From positions 611,448 through 675,447 of the forward strand of contig NZ_JASBVP010000002.1 of assembly GCF_029961025.1 (NCBI RefSeq): DNA of 64,000 nucleotides, given 5' to 3'. Under the pieces are notes generated by a model. That model was not told where the DNA came from. It searched no databases and saw nothing but the letters and a program-made list of their open reading frames with translations. How positions within the stretch are numbered: the stretch's first letter is position 1; each line of letters opens with the position of its first letter. Both the position numbers and the translations under genes were made by a program. Source of the DNA: Mycobacterium sp. (GTDB lineage: Bacteria; Actinomycetota; Actinomycetes; Mycobacteriales; Mycobacteriaceae). Below, in pieces: positions 12,823 through 21,497 of the stretch.

Positions 12823-13725
12823 ATGACGATCCGCGAGCCGATCCCACACGTCGAGCGAGCGATCACCGATCCGCCCTACCCCCGGCGCTCACACCGGTCT
12901 GGGCTGCGGGGAGCACGTATCGGCGACGGTTTGATGGGGTTGGCGCTGCTGGCCGGGCCGGCCAATGTGATCATGCAGCTCGCGCGGCCCGCCGTCGGTT
13001 ACGGCGTGCTGGAAAGCCGCGTCGAAAGCGGACGGGTGGACCTGCATCCGATCAAGCGGGCGCGCACCACCTTCACCTACCTCGCGGTGGCCGTTGCCGG
13101 TAGCGACGCACAGAAGGCGGCCTTCCGGCGCGCGGTAAACCGCGTGCACGCTCAGGTGTACTCGACGCCGGATAGCCCGGTGGAGTACAACGCCTTCGAT
13201 CCCGAGTTGCAGCTGTGGGTGGCGGCGTGTCTGTACAAGGGCGCGGTCGATGTGCACCGGATGTTCGTCGGCGAGCTGGGAGAGGAGGACGCCGACCGCC
13301 ACTATCGCGAGGGCATGCTGCTGGGCACCACGCTGCAGGTGCCGCCGCGGATGTGGCCGGCGGACCGGGCCGCCTTCGACCGCTATTGGCGGGAGTCGCT
13401 GAAAAAGGTGCATATCGACGAGGCGGTGCGCGACTACCTCTATCCGATTGCCGCAGCCCGGGTGCGCGGGGTGAAGTTGCCCGGCCCGCTGCAGCGCTGG
13501 TCGGAAAGTGTCGCGCTGTTGATCACCACCGGCTTTTTGCCGCAACGGTTCCGCGACGAGATGCGGCTGCCCTGGGACGCCGTCAAGCAGCGGCGCTTCG
13601 ACCGGCTGATGGCGGTGCTGCGCACGGTGAACCGGCTGATGCCGCGGTTTGTCCGCCAGTTCCCGTTCAACGTGCTGCTGTGGGACCTGGACCGGCGGAT
13701 CAGAACCGGTCGGCCGCTGATCTAG
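12823..13725 (+). CDS. MpaB/Lcp-type oxygenase (DUF2236)
   Basis: The 300-residue protein has the pattern of the ER-bound oxygenase MpaB / latex-clearing protein family (DUF2236, haem-dependent): GLRGARIGDGLMGLALLAGP, a YNAFDPELQLWVAACLYKGA helix and VDVHRMFVGELGEEDADRHY, whose histidines are typical of the family. It corresponds to Rv0276. The frame is open 30 codons further upstream, but ATG at 12823 follows a GACAGGTG ribosome-binding site and matches the protein start. Its substrate is unknown; the divergent TetR gene suggests induction by a lipophilic ligand. Confidence 0.78.
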   Translation: MTIREPIPHVERAITDPPYPRRSHRSGLRGARIGDGLMGLALLAGPANVIMQLARPAVGYGVLESRVESGRVDLHPIKRARTTFTYLAVAVAGSDAQKAAFRRAVNRVHAQVYSTPDSPVEYNAFDPELQLWVAACLYKGAVDVHRMFVGELGEEDADRHYREGMLLGTTLQVPPRMWPADRAAFDRYWRESLKKVHIDEAVRDYLYPIAAARVRGVKLPGPLQRWSESVALLITTGFLPQRFRDEMRLPWDAVKQRRFDRLMAVLRTVNRLMPRFVRQFPFNVLLWDLDRRIRTGRPLI

Positions 13726-13740
13726 CGGAGACCGGCGCCC

Positions 13741-13788
13741 GGCATTGCGGTTAGCAGGCATTGCGGTTAGCAGGAGTTGCGGTTAGCA
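13741..13788 (+). repeat. Three tandem 16-bp repeats
   Basis: Two exact copies of GGCATTGCGGTTAGCA (13741-13756, 13757-13772) and a third with two changes (13773-13788) follow the MpaB-like gene stop by 15 bp. All share TTGCGGTTAGCA. The remaining 200 bp up to the MFS gene hold no gene. Confidence 0.8.
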
Positions 13789-13992
13789 GGTCACCCGACC
13801 CATCATCGTCGTCGCAGAGTTCGTTCAATAGCGCGGGTTTTCGGCCTGTGATACGTGATAGGACCGGCACACCACGACTCGGGTGCTGTTCACCGCGACA
13901 CAGCGTAGATTTCAGCCGTGATACACGAAGATTTCTGCTACCGTTCGCCATGAACGCCCACAGATTTCGGGTCGTGTCGCGACTACTTATGC

Positions 13993-15435
13993 ATGACAAC
14001 AACACATTTGGCGGCGTCGCAGCCGGATACCGGACTCGAAGCAATCGATCGCGCCGGGATCTCCCGGTTTCAGTGGAAGATCATGTTCGTATCCGGCATG
14101 GGCTTTTTCACCGACGCCTACGACTTGTTCGTCATCGGAATCGTCGTGTATCTGGTCAAACCGGAGTGGCATCTGTCCACCGATCACGTAGCGTGGCTCA
14201 ACTCTGCGACCTTGCTGGCATCGGCGCTGGGCGCGATCATCTTCGGCCGCGTCGCTGACATTCTGGGCCGCAAACGAATCTATGGATACGAGGTGCTGAT
14301 CCTGGCCGCCGGAGCTATCGCCTCGGCGTTTTCGCCCAACTTCATCTGGCTCCTGGTGTGCCGTGCCATCCTGGGTATCGGCATCGGTGGCGACTACCCG
14401 GTGTCGGCCACCATCATGAGCGAGTACTCCGGCAAGCAGAACCGGGGGCGGATGATCGGCCTGGTATTCGCGATGCAGGGCGCAGGTCTCATCGTCGGCC
14501 CACTTATCGCCGCGGTACTGCTCGCCGCCCACCTCCCGGCCGGCATCACCTGGCGCGTGCTGCTCGCGCTGGGTGCGATCCCGGGACTTGCGGTGTTTTA
14601 CCTGCGCCGCCAGATTCACGAGACACCACGCTTCGCGCTCGCTGGCGGCGCCACCCGGGAGGCCAAGGCGGCAATCGCTGCGGCGACGGGTAAGGCGGTC
14701 GCAGCGCCGGCGCCAGCTGACACGGTGATCCGCCTGCCCCATGGCGCGCTGGACGGGTTCGCGGTCCTCTTTCGTAGTCCGCGAATGTTGAAGTGGCTGA
14801 TCGGGACTTCGGCAGCGTGGGCGCTGATGGACTTCTGCTACTACGGCAACAGCATCTCTACGCCGGAGATCTTGTCCCTGATCAACAGGCACGGTACCGA
14901 ATTGGACAACGTGCTGATCCAGCTAGCGATCTTCGCCGTGTTCGCACTGCCCGGATATGTTCTCGCAATTCTGCTCCTAGACCGAAGCGGCAGGAGAAGT
15001 ATCCAGACGCTGGGATTCGGTGTCATGGGACTGATGTTCTTGGCGATCGGGCTCATCCCAGCGGTGACGGTGACCGTGGTACCGTTCGTCCTCCTGTTCG
15101 GTGTGAGCTATTTCTTCACCCAGTTCGGACCCAACACCACGACCTTTGTCTACCCCGCCGAGATCTTCCCAGTCGAGGTCCGCACCACCGGACACGGAAT
15201 CTCGGCTGCCGCAGGCAAACTCGGTGCGTTCGTCGGCGCGTTCTTATTCCCCGTCTTCATCGCAACGTCGATGGGTATCAAGGGTGCGCTCGTGATCGCG
15301 GGCATCGTGGCCATCGCCGGCATGGCGGCCACCGTGGCACTGCTGCCTGAACCCAAGGGCAGGAGCTTGGAAGAGTTGGAAGAAGAAGCGCACGCGCTCG
15401 CACCACGCGAGGTTGTATGGGAGGCAGTAGCATGA
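13993..15435 (+). CDS. MFS transporter, phosphate:H+ symporter-like
   Basis: A 480-residue protein with about 12 membrane segments. Segment 1 begins FVSGMGFFTDAYDLFVIGIV, the FTDAYDLF pattern of the PHS (phosphate:proton symporter) branch of the MFS. The loop-2 signature is FGRVADILGRKRIYG, and helix 4-5 has RAILGIGIGGDYPVSATIMSEY. The central loop is cytosolic and helix 7 begins near residue 265. Phosphate is the likely substrate, but other anions are possible. The stop overlaps the ATG of the next gene, so the two are translationally coupled. Confidence 0.82.
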   Translation: MTTTHLAASQPDTGLEAIDRAGISRFQWKIMFVSGMGFFTDAYDLFVIGIVVYLVKPEWHLSTDHVAWLNSATLLASALGAIIFGRVADILGRKRIYGYEVLILAAGAIASAFSPNFIWLLVCRAILGIGIGGDYPVSATIMSEYSGKQNRGRMIGLVFAMQGAGLIVGPLIAAVLLAAHLPAGITWRVLLALGAIPGLAVFYLRRQIHETPRFALAGGATREAKAAIAAATGKAVAAPAPADTVIRLPHGALDGFAVLFRSPRMLKWLIGTSAAWALMDFCYYGNSISTPEILSLINRHGTELDNVLIQLAIFAVFALPGYVLAILLLDRSGRRSIQTLGFGVMGLMFLAIGLIPAVTVTVVPFVLLFGVSYFFTQFGPNTTTFVYPAEIFPVEVRTTGHGISAAAGKLGAFVGAFLFPVFIATSMGIKGALVIAGIVAIAGMAATVALLPEPKGRSLEELEEEAHALAPREVVWEAVA

Positions 15436-15932
15436 GTTACCGCATCGTCGTCGGCATTGACGCTTCGGCCCACAGCATCGCGGCGCTCCGCTGGGCCATG
15501 CAACACGCCGCCGGTCGTCAGGACGCCGAGGTTATAACGGTCCTTGCTTGGCAGATGCCGCTGGTGTCCAACCCGGCAGCATTCGATCGTGAAGAGCTGC
15601 AACGCACTTACGAAAAGTTGTTGGCCGAAACGGTCGGTGAAGAACTGCCGTCACCGGGCTTGCCGGTAGGCCGCTGCGTGGTATTGGGCGACCCGATCAA
15701 AGTTTTGGTGGAAGCGTCGCGCGACGCACAACTGTTGGTGGTGGGCAGCCGCGGACGGTCACCCTTCGCAGGTCTCATACTCGGCTCAGTCAGCCAGGCA
15801 TGCGCAGCCCGAGCGGCATGCCCCGTGGTGGTAGTCAAACAACCCGAGGCGGAAGGCCCGGACACCGCCGACCCACCGCGTTACACGCGGGCGAATTTGC
15901 GCATCGAACCTGCTTACTCGGAAATTGAATGA
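15432..15932 (+). CDS. Universal stress protein (UspA family)
   Basis: A 166-residue single Usp domain: YRIVVGIDASAHSIAALRWA at the N-terminus and the ATP-binding loop VVGSRGRSPFAGLILGSVSQ near residues 106-125. Mycobacterial Usp proteins bind ATP or cAMP and act in hypoxia or redox adaptation. ATG at 15432 overlaps the transporter's TGA (ATGA) and is preceded by GGGAGG, so I chose it over an in-frame start 15 bases upstream. Coupling suggests it senses energy status for the transporter (inference). Confidence 0.88.
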   Translation: MSYRIVVGIDASAHSIAALRWAMQHAAGRQDAEVITVLAWQMPLVSNPAAFDREELQRTYEKLLAETVGEELPSPGLPVGRCVVLGDPIKVLVEASRDAQLLVVGSRGRSPFAGLILGSVSQACAARAACPVVVVKQPEAEGPDTADPPRYTRANLRIEPAYSEIE

Positions 15933-16143
15933 TTCCACACGTTCCACACCAACATCGCGATTGATGTGTTCGGTTGGTCGGCACCGAGCAGTGCCCCGGC
16001 CGAGGGAGTGTTTCGGCTCGCGGGGGTGGACTGCGCTGGTGACTTCGTTGGCCGACGAGCTGCATGGGCTCGGCGCCGTATCCACCTGGTGAGCGCCGCC
16101 AAGGAGTGAGTCGGACGATACCCGCCCGGCGGCCCTCGACAAG

Positions 16144-16182
16144 TTAGGATAAGCAATGCTAACTTCAGTAAGCCTAACTTGA
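16144..16182 (+). promoter_or_regulatory. Tandem IdeR-like iron boxes upstream of the first PPE gene
   Basis: TTAGGATAAGCAATGCTAA (16144-16162) matches 14 of 19 positions of the mycobacterial IdeR consensus TTAGGTTAGGCTAACCTAA, and TTCAGTAAGCCTAACTTGA (16164-16182) matches 13 of 19. They lie about 135-170 bp before the PPE start in a 383-bp gap that otherwise holds no gene. ESX-3 is known to be repressed by Fe-IdeR in M. tuberculosis. Confidence 0.65.
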
Positions 16183-16315
16183 TGTACGGCCAGGAGGGAC
16201 GCACGAGCGTGGAAAACCGCGATACCAACCCCCGTGCGGCTCGGGCCTGGGTCGCTGCTTCCGGCCCCGGCTGCACGCCTGATGGCGCGCCGACTTCGAC
16301 TACGGAGTGCCCGGG

Positions 16316-17923
16316 ATGACGGCACCGATCTGGATGGCCTTTCCGCCGGAGGTGCATTCGGCGCTGCTGTCCAGCGGCCCGGGGCCCGGTCCGTTGCTGG
16401 CGGCTGCGGGGGCGTGGAACGCGCTGAGCGCCGAATACGCCGCGGCGGGCGACGAGCTCGCCGCGGTGCTGGCGACGGTGCAGGCGGGGGCGTGGGAGGG
16501 ACCCAGCGCGGAATCGTATGCGGCCGCGCACGCGCCGTATCTGGCGTGGCTGGCGCGGGCCAGCGCCGACAGCGCGGCGATGGCCGCCCAGCACGAGACC
16601 GCGGCCGGCGCCTACACCGCGGCGTTGGCGGCCATGCCGACGCTGGCCGAGCTGGCCGCCAACCATGCCGCCCACGCGGTGCTGGTGGCGACGAACTTCT
16701 TTGGGATCAACACCATTCCGATCGCGCTCAACGAGGCCGACTACGCCCGAATGTGGGTTCAGGCCGCCACCACGATGAGCAGCTATCAGGCGGTCGCCAC
16801 CACGGCGGTGGTGTCCGCTTCGCGCACCGACCCGCCGCCGCCGGTGCTCAATCCCGCTCGCACACCGGTGCCAAACCCCGCCACCCCGCTGACCAACCCG
16901 CTGAACGCCGCCATCCAGGCTATCGAAGAACTCGCACACGACCTGTTCACGGGAAACTGGTCCGACCTGCTGTCGCGGCTTTATTACGGGTTTGGGCTCG
17001 ACCACCTCGGTGAATTCCTACAAAATCCGCTGGGTTTCCTGGAGGGCATTCTCAAAAAGTTTTTGGCAGATCCGTTGCTGTTGTTGACCAATCCATTCTT
17101 GCTGGTACTGAGCCCCGACGATTTCCCAGCCATCATCTACTCGCTGATCTCCCCGTACCTGCCCCTGGCGATCCCCGGCCTGGCGATCGCCCCTGTCGGG
17201 GCGGTGGGTGGCATCGGGGGGCTGGCCGCAGCCGCCGCCGACCCTGCGGGGATGCCCGCCGTCGAGCCGGCGCCAGCGCCGGCACCGGTCGCGGCTGCGC
17301 CCCAGGTGTTGCCGGCCGCCGGGATGAGCCCGACCGTCGTCGCGCCGATGGCGCCCTCGGCCGCGGCTCCCCCCGCGGCTTCGGTCACCGGCACCGTCGT
17401 GAGCTCCGCGGCACCGGCCCCGCTGTCCGCGACCACGGCCAGTGCGGCTTTTGTGCCCCCCTATGCGGTGGGGCCACCGGGCATCGGGTTCGGCTCGGGG
17501 ATGAGCACCGGTGCCGGCTTCAGCGCCAAACGGACGGCGTCGCAGCCGGATCCCGCCGGGGTGGTGGCTGAGACGGCAATGCGAGAGCGGATGCGGGCGC
17601 GGCGGCACCAGCGCGCTAAGCGGCGCGAATATGGCGACGAGTTCATGGATATGAATGTCGAGGTCGACCCGGACTGGGGGGCGCCTCCGGGCGGGGAACC
17701 CGTCACGTCCAGCGCGCCTTCGGATCAGGGTGCCGGACCCCTGGGGTCGGCCGGCACGATGGCGGGCACGGTGACCAACGAGACGATCAGGCAGGCGGCG
17801 GGGCTGATGACGCTGGCGGGCGATGAATTCGGCGGCGGCCCGGCGACGCCGATGGTCCCGAACACGTGGCAGAACGAAAAGGCCCGCGACGCCGGCGGAA
17901 CGGGCGAACACGGCTGGGGCTAG
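16316..17923 (+). CDS. PPE family protein (PPE3/PPE4-like), copy 1
   Basis: A 535-residue PPE protein. The helical PPE domain (about 1-175) begins [20 protein letters not shown] and contains [11 protein letters not shown] (WxG-like turn) and [20 protein letters not shown]. The C-terminal part is Ala/Pro-rich, then has [14 protein letters not shown], an Arg-rich stretch and [13 protein letters not shown]. It resembles PPE3 (Rv0280) and PPE4 of the M. tuberculosis ESX-3 region and is a likely ESX-3 substrate paired with a PE protein and escorted by EspG3. GGAG sits eight bases before ATG 16316; an upstream GTG at 16307 is less likely. Confidence 0.88.
   Translation: MTAPIWMAFPPEVHSALLSSGPGPGPLLAAAGAWNALSAEYAAAGDELAAVLATVQAGAWEGPSAESYAAAHAPYLAWLARASADSAAMAAQHETAAGAYTAALAAMPTLAELAANHAAHAVLVATNFFGINTIPIALNEADYARMWVQAATTMSSYQAVATTAVVSASRTDPPPPVLNPARTPVPNPATPLTNPLNAAIQAIEELAHDLFTGNWSDLLSRLYYGFGLDHLGEFLQNPLGFLEGILKKFLADPLLLLTNPFLLVLSPDDFPAIIYSLISPYLPLAIPGLAIAPVGAVGGIGGLAAAAADPAGMPAVEPAPAPAPVAAAPQVLPAAGMSPTVVAPMAPSAAAPPAASVTGTVVSSAAPAPLSATTASAAFVPPYAVGPPGIGFGSGMSTGAGFSAKRTASQPDPAGVVAETAMRERMRARRHQRAKRREYGDEFMDMNVEVDPDWGAPPGGEPVTSSAPSDQGAGPLGSAGTMAGTVTNETIRQAAGLMTLAGDEFGGGPATPMVPNTWQNEKARDAGGTGEHGWG
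16325..16811 (+). repeat. 487-bp direct repeat with 18235-18721 (PPE 5' ends)
   Basis: The sequence encoding the PPE domain is identical by eye to 18235-18721 (offset 1,910). Nine bases upstream of the block the two genes differ at one position, and they diverge abruptly after it (GGTG|GTGTCC versus GGTG|GCGTCC). Such identity points to recent duplication or gene conversion restricted to the PPE domain. Confidence 0.9.
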
Positions 17924-17975
17924 ACGGCACGGCTTGCCTCGCGAGCGGTCACGAGCCCGAGCCCCGCCCGAGTTA

Positions 17976-18004
17976 TTGATAACGACAATCATCTCCACTA
18001 TGCT
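17976..18004 (+). promoter_or_regulatory. Promoter overlapped by a Zur-like box
   Basis: TTGATA (17976-17981) and TATGCT (17999-18004) are spaced 17 bp, a good SigA-type promoter. An AT-rich dyad TGATAACGACAATCA (17977-17991) covers the -35 and resembles mycobacterial Zur sites (TGA...TCA dyads). ESX-3 is repressed by Zn-Zur in M. tuberculosis, so zinc control of the downstream PPE unit is a reasonable inference. Confidence 0.55.
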
Positions 18005-18046
18005 CAACGCGGCCCTATCAGCGCGCCACCGAAGGGGTGTTCTGCC

Positions 18047-18229
18047 GTGATGTTGCGCGTCGTGCACGGGGCGGTGGTGTCCGACATCCGCGGCGGCGAG
18101 CGGGTGGCGGCAGCGGCGGCCAGCGGTTGGGGGGAGGCCACTCGCCGGCGGTTCGCTGTGGGTGAATCGGGCGCCGGTGACCCGGGCGGGAAAACTGCGG
18201 TCGCGTCATGTCCGGCGGTCGGCCGATGA
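18047..18229 (+). CDS. Short leader ORF, possible PE remnant
   Basis: A 60-codon frame ([16 protein letters not shown]...) starts at GTG 18047 behind GAAGGGG and ends with TGA overlapping the ATG of the next PPE gene (ATGA at 18226-18229). LRVV at the start and VGESGAG near the end echo PE5 (TLRVV..., VGESGAS), so it may be a degenerate PE gene. The PPE start has no ribosome-binding site of its own, so this ORF could couple its translation. Coding status is uncertain. Confidence 0.4.
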   Translation: MMLRVVHGAVVSDIRGGERVAAAAASGWGEATRRRFAVGESGAGDPGGKTAVASCPAVGR

Positions 18230-19935
18230 CGGCGCCGATCTGGATGGCCTTTCCGCCGGAGGTGCATTCGGCGCTGCTGTCCAGCGGCCCGGGGCCCGGT
18301 CCGTTGCTGGCGGCTGCGGGGGCGTGGAACGCGCTGAGCGCCGAATACGCCGCGGCGGGCGACGAGCTCGCCGCGGTGCTGGCGACGGTGCAGGCGGGGG
18401 CGTGGGAGGGACCCAGCGCGGAATCGTATGCGGCCGCGCACGCGCCGTATCTGGCGTGGCTGGCGCGGGCCAGCGCCGACAGCGCGGCGATGGCCGCCCA
18501 GCACGAGACCGCGGCCGGCGCCTACACCGCGGCGTTGGCGGCCATGCCGACGCTGGCCGAGCTGGCCGCCAACCATGCCGCCCACGCGGTGCTGGTGGCG
18601 ACGAACTTCTTTGGGATCAACACCATTCCGATCGCGCTCAACGAGGCCGACTACGCCCGAATGTGGGTTCAGGCCGCCACCACGATGAGCAGCTATCAGG
18701 CGGTCGCCACCACGGCGGTGGCGTCCGCGCCGCGCACCGACCCGCCCCCGCCGATCCTGAAATCGGACACCCACATCCAGGACCCGCCCCCGGCCTCGCC
18801 GGCCGCGCAACTCAATCCGAACAATCCGCTGAATCTGCCGCAGTGGCTTCAGAACATCCTGCAAAACTTCGGCATCGGAAATAGCCAAGTTGCACACGAC
18901 CCGCTGATCGACAACCCGCTGGATAACTTCATCGCGCAGATCCTGCACGGCTTCGGGCTCAATTGGAATCCGGCGGCGGGTACCCTCAACGGGCTGACCT
19001 ACGATTCATACGCTAACCCGGCTCAACCAATGTGGTGGGTTGTTCGAGCCCTCGAACTTTTTGAGGATTTTCAACAATTTCTCTACGACCTGGTGAGAAA
19101 CCCGGTGGCGGCTATCCAGTGGTTCATTAGTTGGCAGCTGTTCGATTTCCCGCTTCACGTGGAAGAACTCGCTCAGTTTCTGGGCGTGCCGTATCAGGCG
19201 CTGTACGCCTTGCCCCTCGCGGTGGGCGCCGCACCCGCCGGGGTCCTGGGCGCCTTCGGCGGGCTGGCGGGGCTGGCCGGCATTGAGCCGGCGACCACGG
19301 CCGTCGACATACCCGTCGCGGCTGCGCCTGCCGCGCCGCCGGCAATGGCGATGACCCCGACCCTTGCGGTGTCGGTGCCGGCGCCCGCCCCGGCGCCAGC
19401 TTCGGCGCCCACGCCCGCGGCGAGCACGGTGGCTGGCCCCCCGCCGCCCACGCCCGCAACCGTGAGCCCGGCAAATTTTGCACCGCCTGCAGTCCCATAC
19501 CTCGTGGGTCCACCGGGTCTTGGCCTCGGCACCGGCATGAGCATCAGCGCGAGTTCGAGCGCCAAAAAGAAAGCGTTCAAACCCGATACCGCTGCGGCGG
19601 CAGCCGCGGCGTCCGCTGCGGAACAGGCGCGGGCCCGGCGGCGCCGACGCGCGAAGCTGCGCGGGCATAGCGACGAGTTCATGGATATGAATGTCGTGGT
19701 CGATCCCGAGTGGGACGCGCCGCCAACTGTGCGGCCCGTGGCGTCAACGGTGGCCTCCGATCAAGGGGCGGGGCCGTTAGGGGTCGCCGGCACGGTGCGC
19801 ACGGGCGAGGCCACTGCGGCCACGGGGTTGACCGTGCTGGCCGACGACGAGTTCGGCAACGGCCCGCGCATGCCGATGATGCCGAGCACCTGGGATCCGG
19901 ATCGAGCCGGCGAGACCCGAGACGGCGACGATTAA
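18226..19935 (+). CDS. PPE family protein (PPE3/PPE4-like), copy 2
   Basis: A 569-residue PPE protein whose first 165 residues are almost identical to copy 1 (from [20 protein letters not shown] through [14 protein letters not shown]). After that it has its own middle: [20 protein letters not shown], a long Ala/Pro segment, then [15 protein letters not shown], an Arg-rich stretch and [13 protein letters not shown] near the end. With PPE4 absent from its usual position after PE5, one of the two copies probably supplies the PPE partner of PE5. Start ATG 18226 is chosen by homology and by its overlap with the leader ORF; 18208 is an in-frame alternative. Confidence 0.87.
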   Translation: MTAPIWMAFPPEVHSALLSSGPGPGPLLAAAGAWNALSAEYAAAGDELAAVLATVQAGAWEGPSAESYAAAHAPYLAWLARASADSAAMAAQHETAAGAYTAALAAMPTLAELAANHAAHAVLVATNFFGINTIPIALNEADYARMWVQAATTMSSYQAVATTAVASAPRTDPPPPILKSDTHIQDPPPASPAAQLNPNNPLNLPQWLQNILQNFGIGNSQVAHDPLIDNPLDNFIAQILHGFGLNWNPAAGTLNGLTYDSYANPAQPMWWVVRALELFEDFQQFLYDLVRNPVAAIQWFISWQLFDFPLHVEELAQFLGVPYQALYALPLAVGAAPAGVLGAFGGLAGLAGIEPATTAVDIPVAAAPAAPPAMAMTPTLAVSVPAPAPAPASAPTPAASTVAGPPPPTPATVSPANFAPPAVPYLVGPPGLGLGTGMSISASSSAKKKAFKPDTAAAAAAASAAEQARARRRRRAKLRGHSDEFMDMNVVVDPEWDAPPTVRPVASTVASDQGAGPLGVAGTVRTGEATAATGLTVLADDEFGNGPRMPMMPSTWDPDRAGETRDGDD

Positions 19936-20134
19936 CGCTATGAGCCGCACCCGGTTTGGGAAGGATATCGATCAGTCGTATGGTGCTGCAAGTTCCGCTA
20001 ACTGCGCAATCGGAATGCAATGCCAAACTCGGAGAGTCGGGAAATCAAAGCGGTGCATCCGGTCTCGGTGACCAGTACGGCGGATTGCCCCATTGGAGGT
20101 GTTACCGGCAATGCGCGAGCGTAGGGTCTGGGTA

Positions 20135-21046
20135 ATGCGAACCGAGGGTGACAATTGGGACATCACAACCAGTGTCGGTGTGACCGCAGTGAATGTGGCG
20201 GCCGCGCGTGCATTGGAAGCGCAGAAACCCGACCCGCTGGCCGTGGACCCGTATGCCGAGATGTTCTGTCGTGCCATCGGGGGCGATTGGGCCGACCTGC
20301 TCGACGGCAAAGCTCCCGATCACCCGCTGAAAAGCAGCGAGTTCGGCGAGCATTTCGTCAACTACCAGGGCGCCCGAACCCGGTTTTTCGACGACTACTT
20401 CCGCTGGGCCGTCGAATCCGGCGCGCGCCAGGTAGTCATCTTGGCCGCCGGCCTGGACTCGCGTGCCTACCGGTTGTGGTGGCCCGACGGGACAACGATT
20501 TTCGAGTTGGATCGCCCACAGGTGCTCGACTTCAAGCGTCGGGTGCTTACCGTGCACGGCGCTCAACCCCGCGCGGAGCGCCGCGAGGTCGCCGTCGATC
20601 TGCGCGAGGACTGGCTACAAGCGCTAAGAGACAACGGGTTTGACCCTTCCAGACCATCAGCCTGGCTAGCCGAGGGGCTGTTGGTTTATCTGCCCGCCAC
20701 TGCCCAGGAGCAGTTGTTCATCGGTATCGACACGTTGGCTGTTTGCGGTAGTCGCGTTGCCGTCGAAGATGGGGCTCCGATGAAGCCCGACGAGTTCGCG
20801 GCCGCGGTCGAACAGGAACGCGCCGCCGGTGACCGGCTGTTTTTCCAGTTGATTTACAACGAGCGGTGCGCTCCGGCGGACAAGTGGTTCGGCGATCGAG
20901 GATGGACCACGTCCATGACCCCGTTGGCCGGCTACCTGCGTGGACTCGGCCGGCCGCTACCCCCGCCCGATTCCCAGGCGGGGTCGATGATCGCGCGGGT
21001 CAGTCTGGTCAGCGGCACCAAAGACCGAGCCGGCGGATCGCAATGA
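20135..21046 (+). CDS. SAM-dependent methyltransferase (Rv0281-like)
   Basis: A 303-residue member of the mycobacterial TIGR00027/LCMT-like methyltransferase family: [20 protein letters not shown] at the start, [15 protein letters not shown], the SAM-binding [15 protein letters not shown] (about 94-108), the acidic [13 protein letters not shown] and [17 protein letters not shown]. It matches Rv0281 in sequence and in its place between PPE3 and eccA3. Substrate unknown. I chose ATG 20135, matching the family N-terminus; ATG 20111, eight codons upstream, has a better ribosome-binding site (GGAGGT, ten bases away). Confidence 0.85.
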   Translation: MRTEGDNWDITTSVGVTAVNVAAARALEAQKPDPLAVDPYAEMFCRAIGGDWADLLDGKAPDHPLKSSEFGEHFVNYQGARTRFFDDYFRWAVESGARQVVILAAGLDSRAYRLWWPDGTTIFELDRPQVLDFKRRVLTVHGAQPRAERREVAVDLREDWLQALRDNGFDPSRPSAWLAEGLLVYLPATAQEQLFIGIDTLAVCGSRVAVEDGAPMKPDEFAAAVEQERAAGDRLFFQLIYNERCAPADKWFGDRGWTTSMTPLAGYLRGLGRPLPPPDSQAGSMIARVSLVSGTKDRAGGSQ

Positions 21047-21148
21047 ATCCTGGAAGGGGTCATGACCGCCACTGCGGTGCCGACCTGGGCGCGTTGGGCG
21101 CACCGCCGCCCGCTGCCCGCCGCGCGCCGGACCCGGATCCATCGACAG

Positions 21149-21196
21149 TTAGCTTACGCTATGCTAACTTCCTTTAGTTAGGTTAGGCATGTCTAG
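21149..21196 (+). promoter_or_regulatory. Tandem IdeR-like boxes upstream of eccA3
   Basis: TTAGCTTACGCTATGCTAA (21149-21167, 15/19 to the IdeR consensus) and TTAGGTTAGGCATGTCTAG (21178-21196, 14/19) lie about 300 bp before eccA3, in a 451-bp gap (21047-21497) that otherwise shows no gene. They match the known IdeR control of the ESX-3 core operon. Confidence 0.7.
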
Positions 21197-21497
21197 CTGG
21201 AGGCAGTCCAACATGGAAGCTCGGCACCTCAAGGACTCGGTACCCCAGAGGGACGACCCGATACCCCCTACCCGGACCGGGTCTTGTCCGCCGGCCCGGC
21301 GTCGTGTGGAATGCCGTCGTGGCCCGTTCAGTCGCCGCCCGCTGGACGATGCGTCGGTCAGGACGGTCGGGCTGGCCGCTGTTCGGCGAACCCCCCGACA
21401 GGAGTGCCCGCGATGATCCCCGCGTGCCGGCGCCCCGTCGACGTCCCCACCTGCGTCAGGTGCGGACCGAACGGCCGTTGTGCCGAAAGGACCCGTG

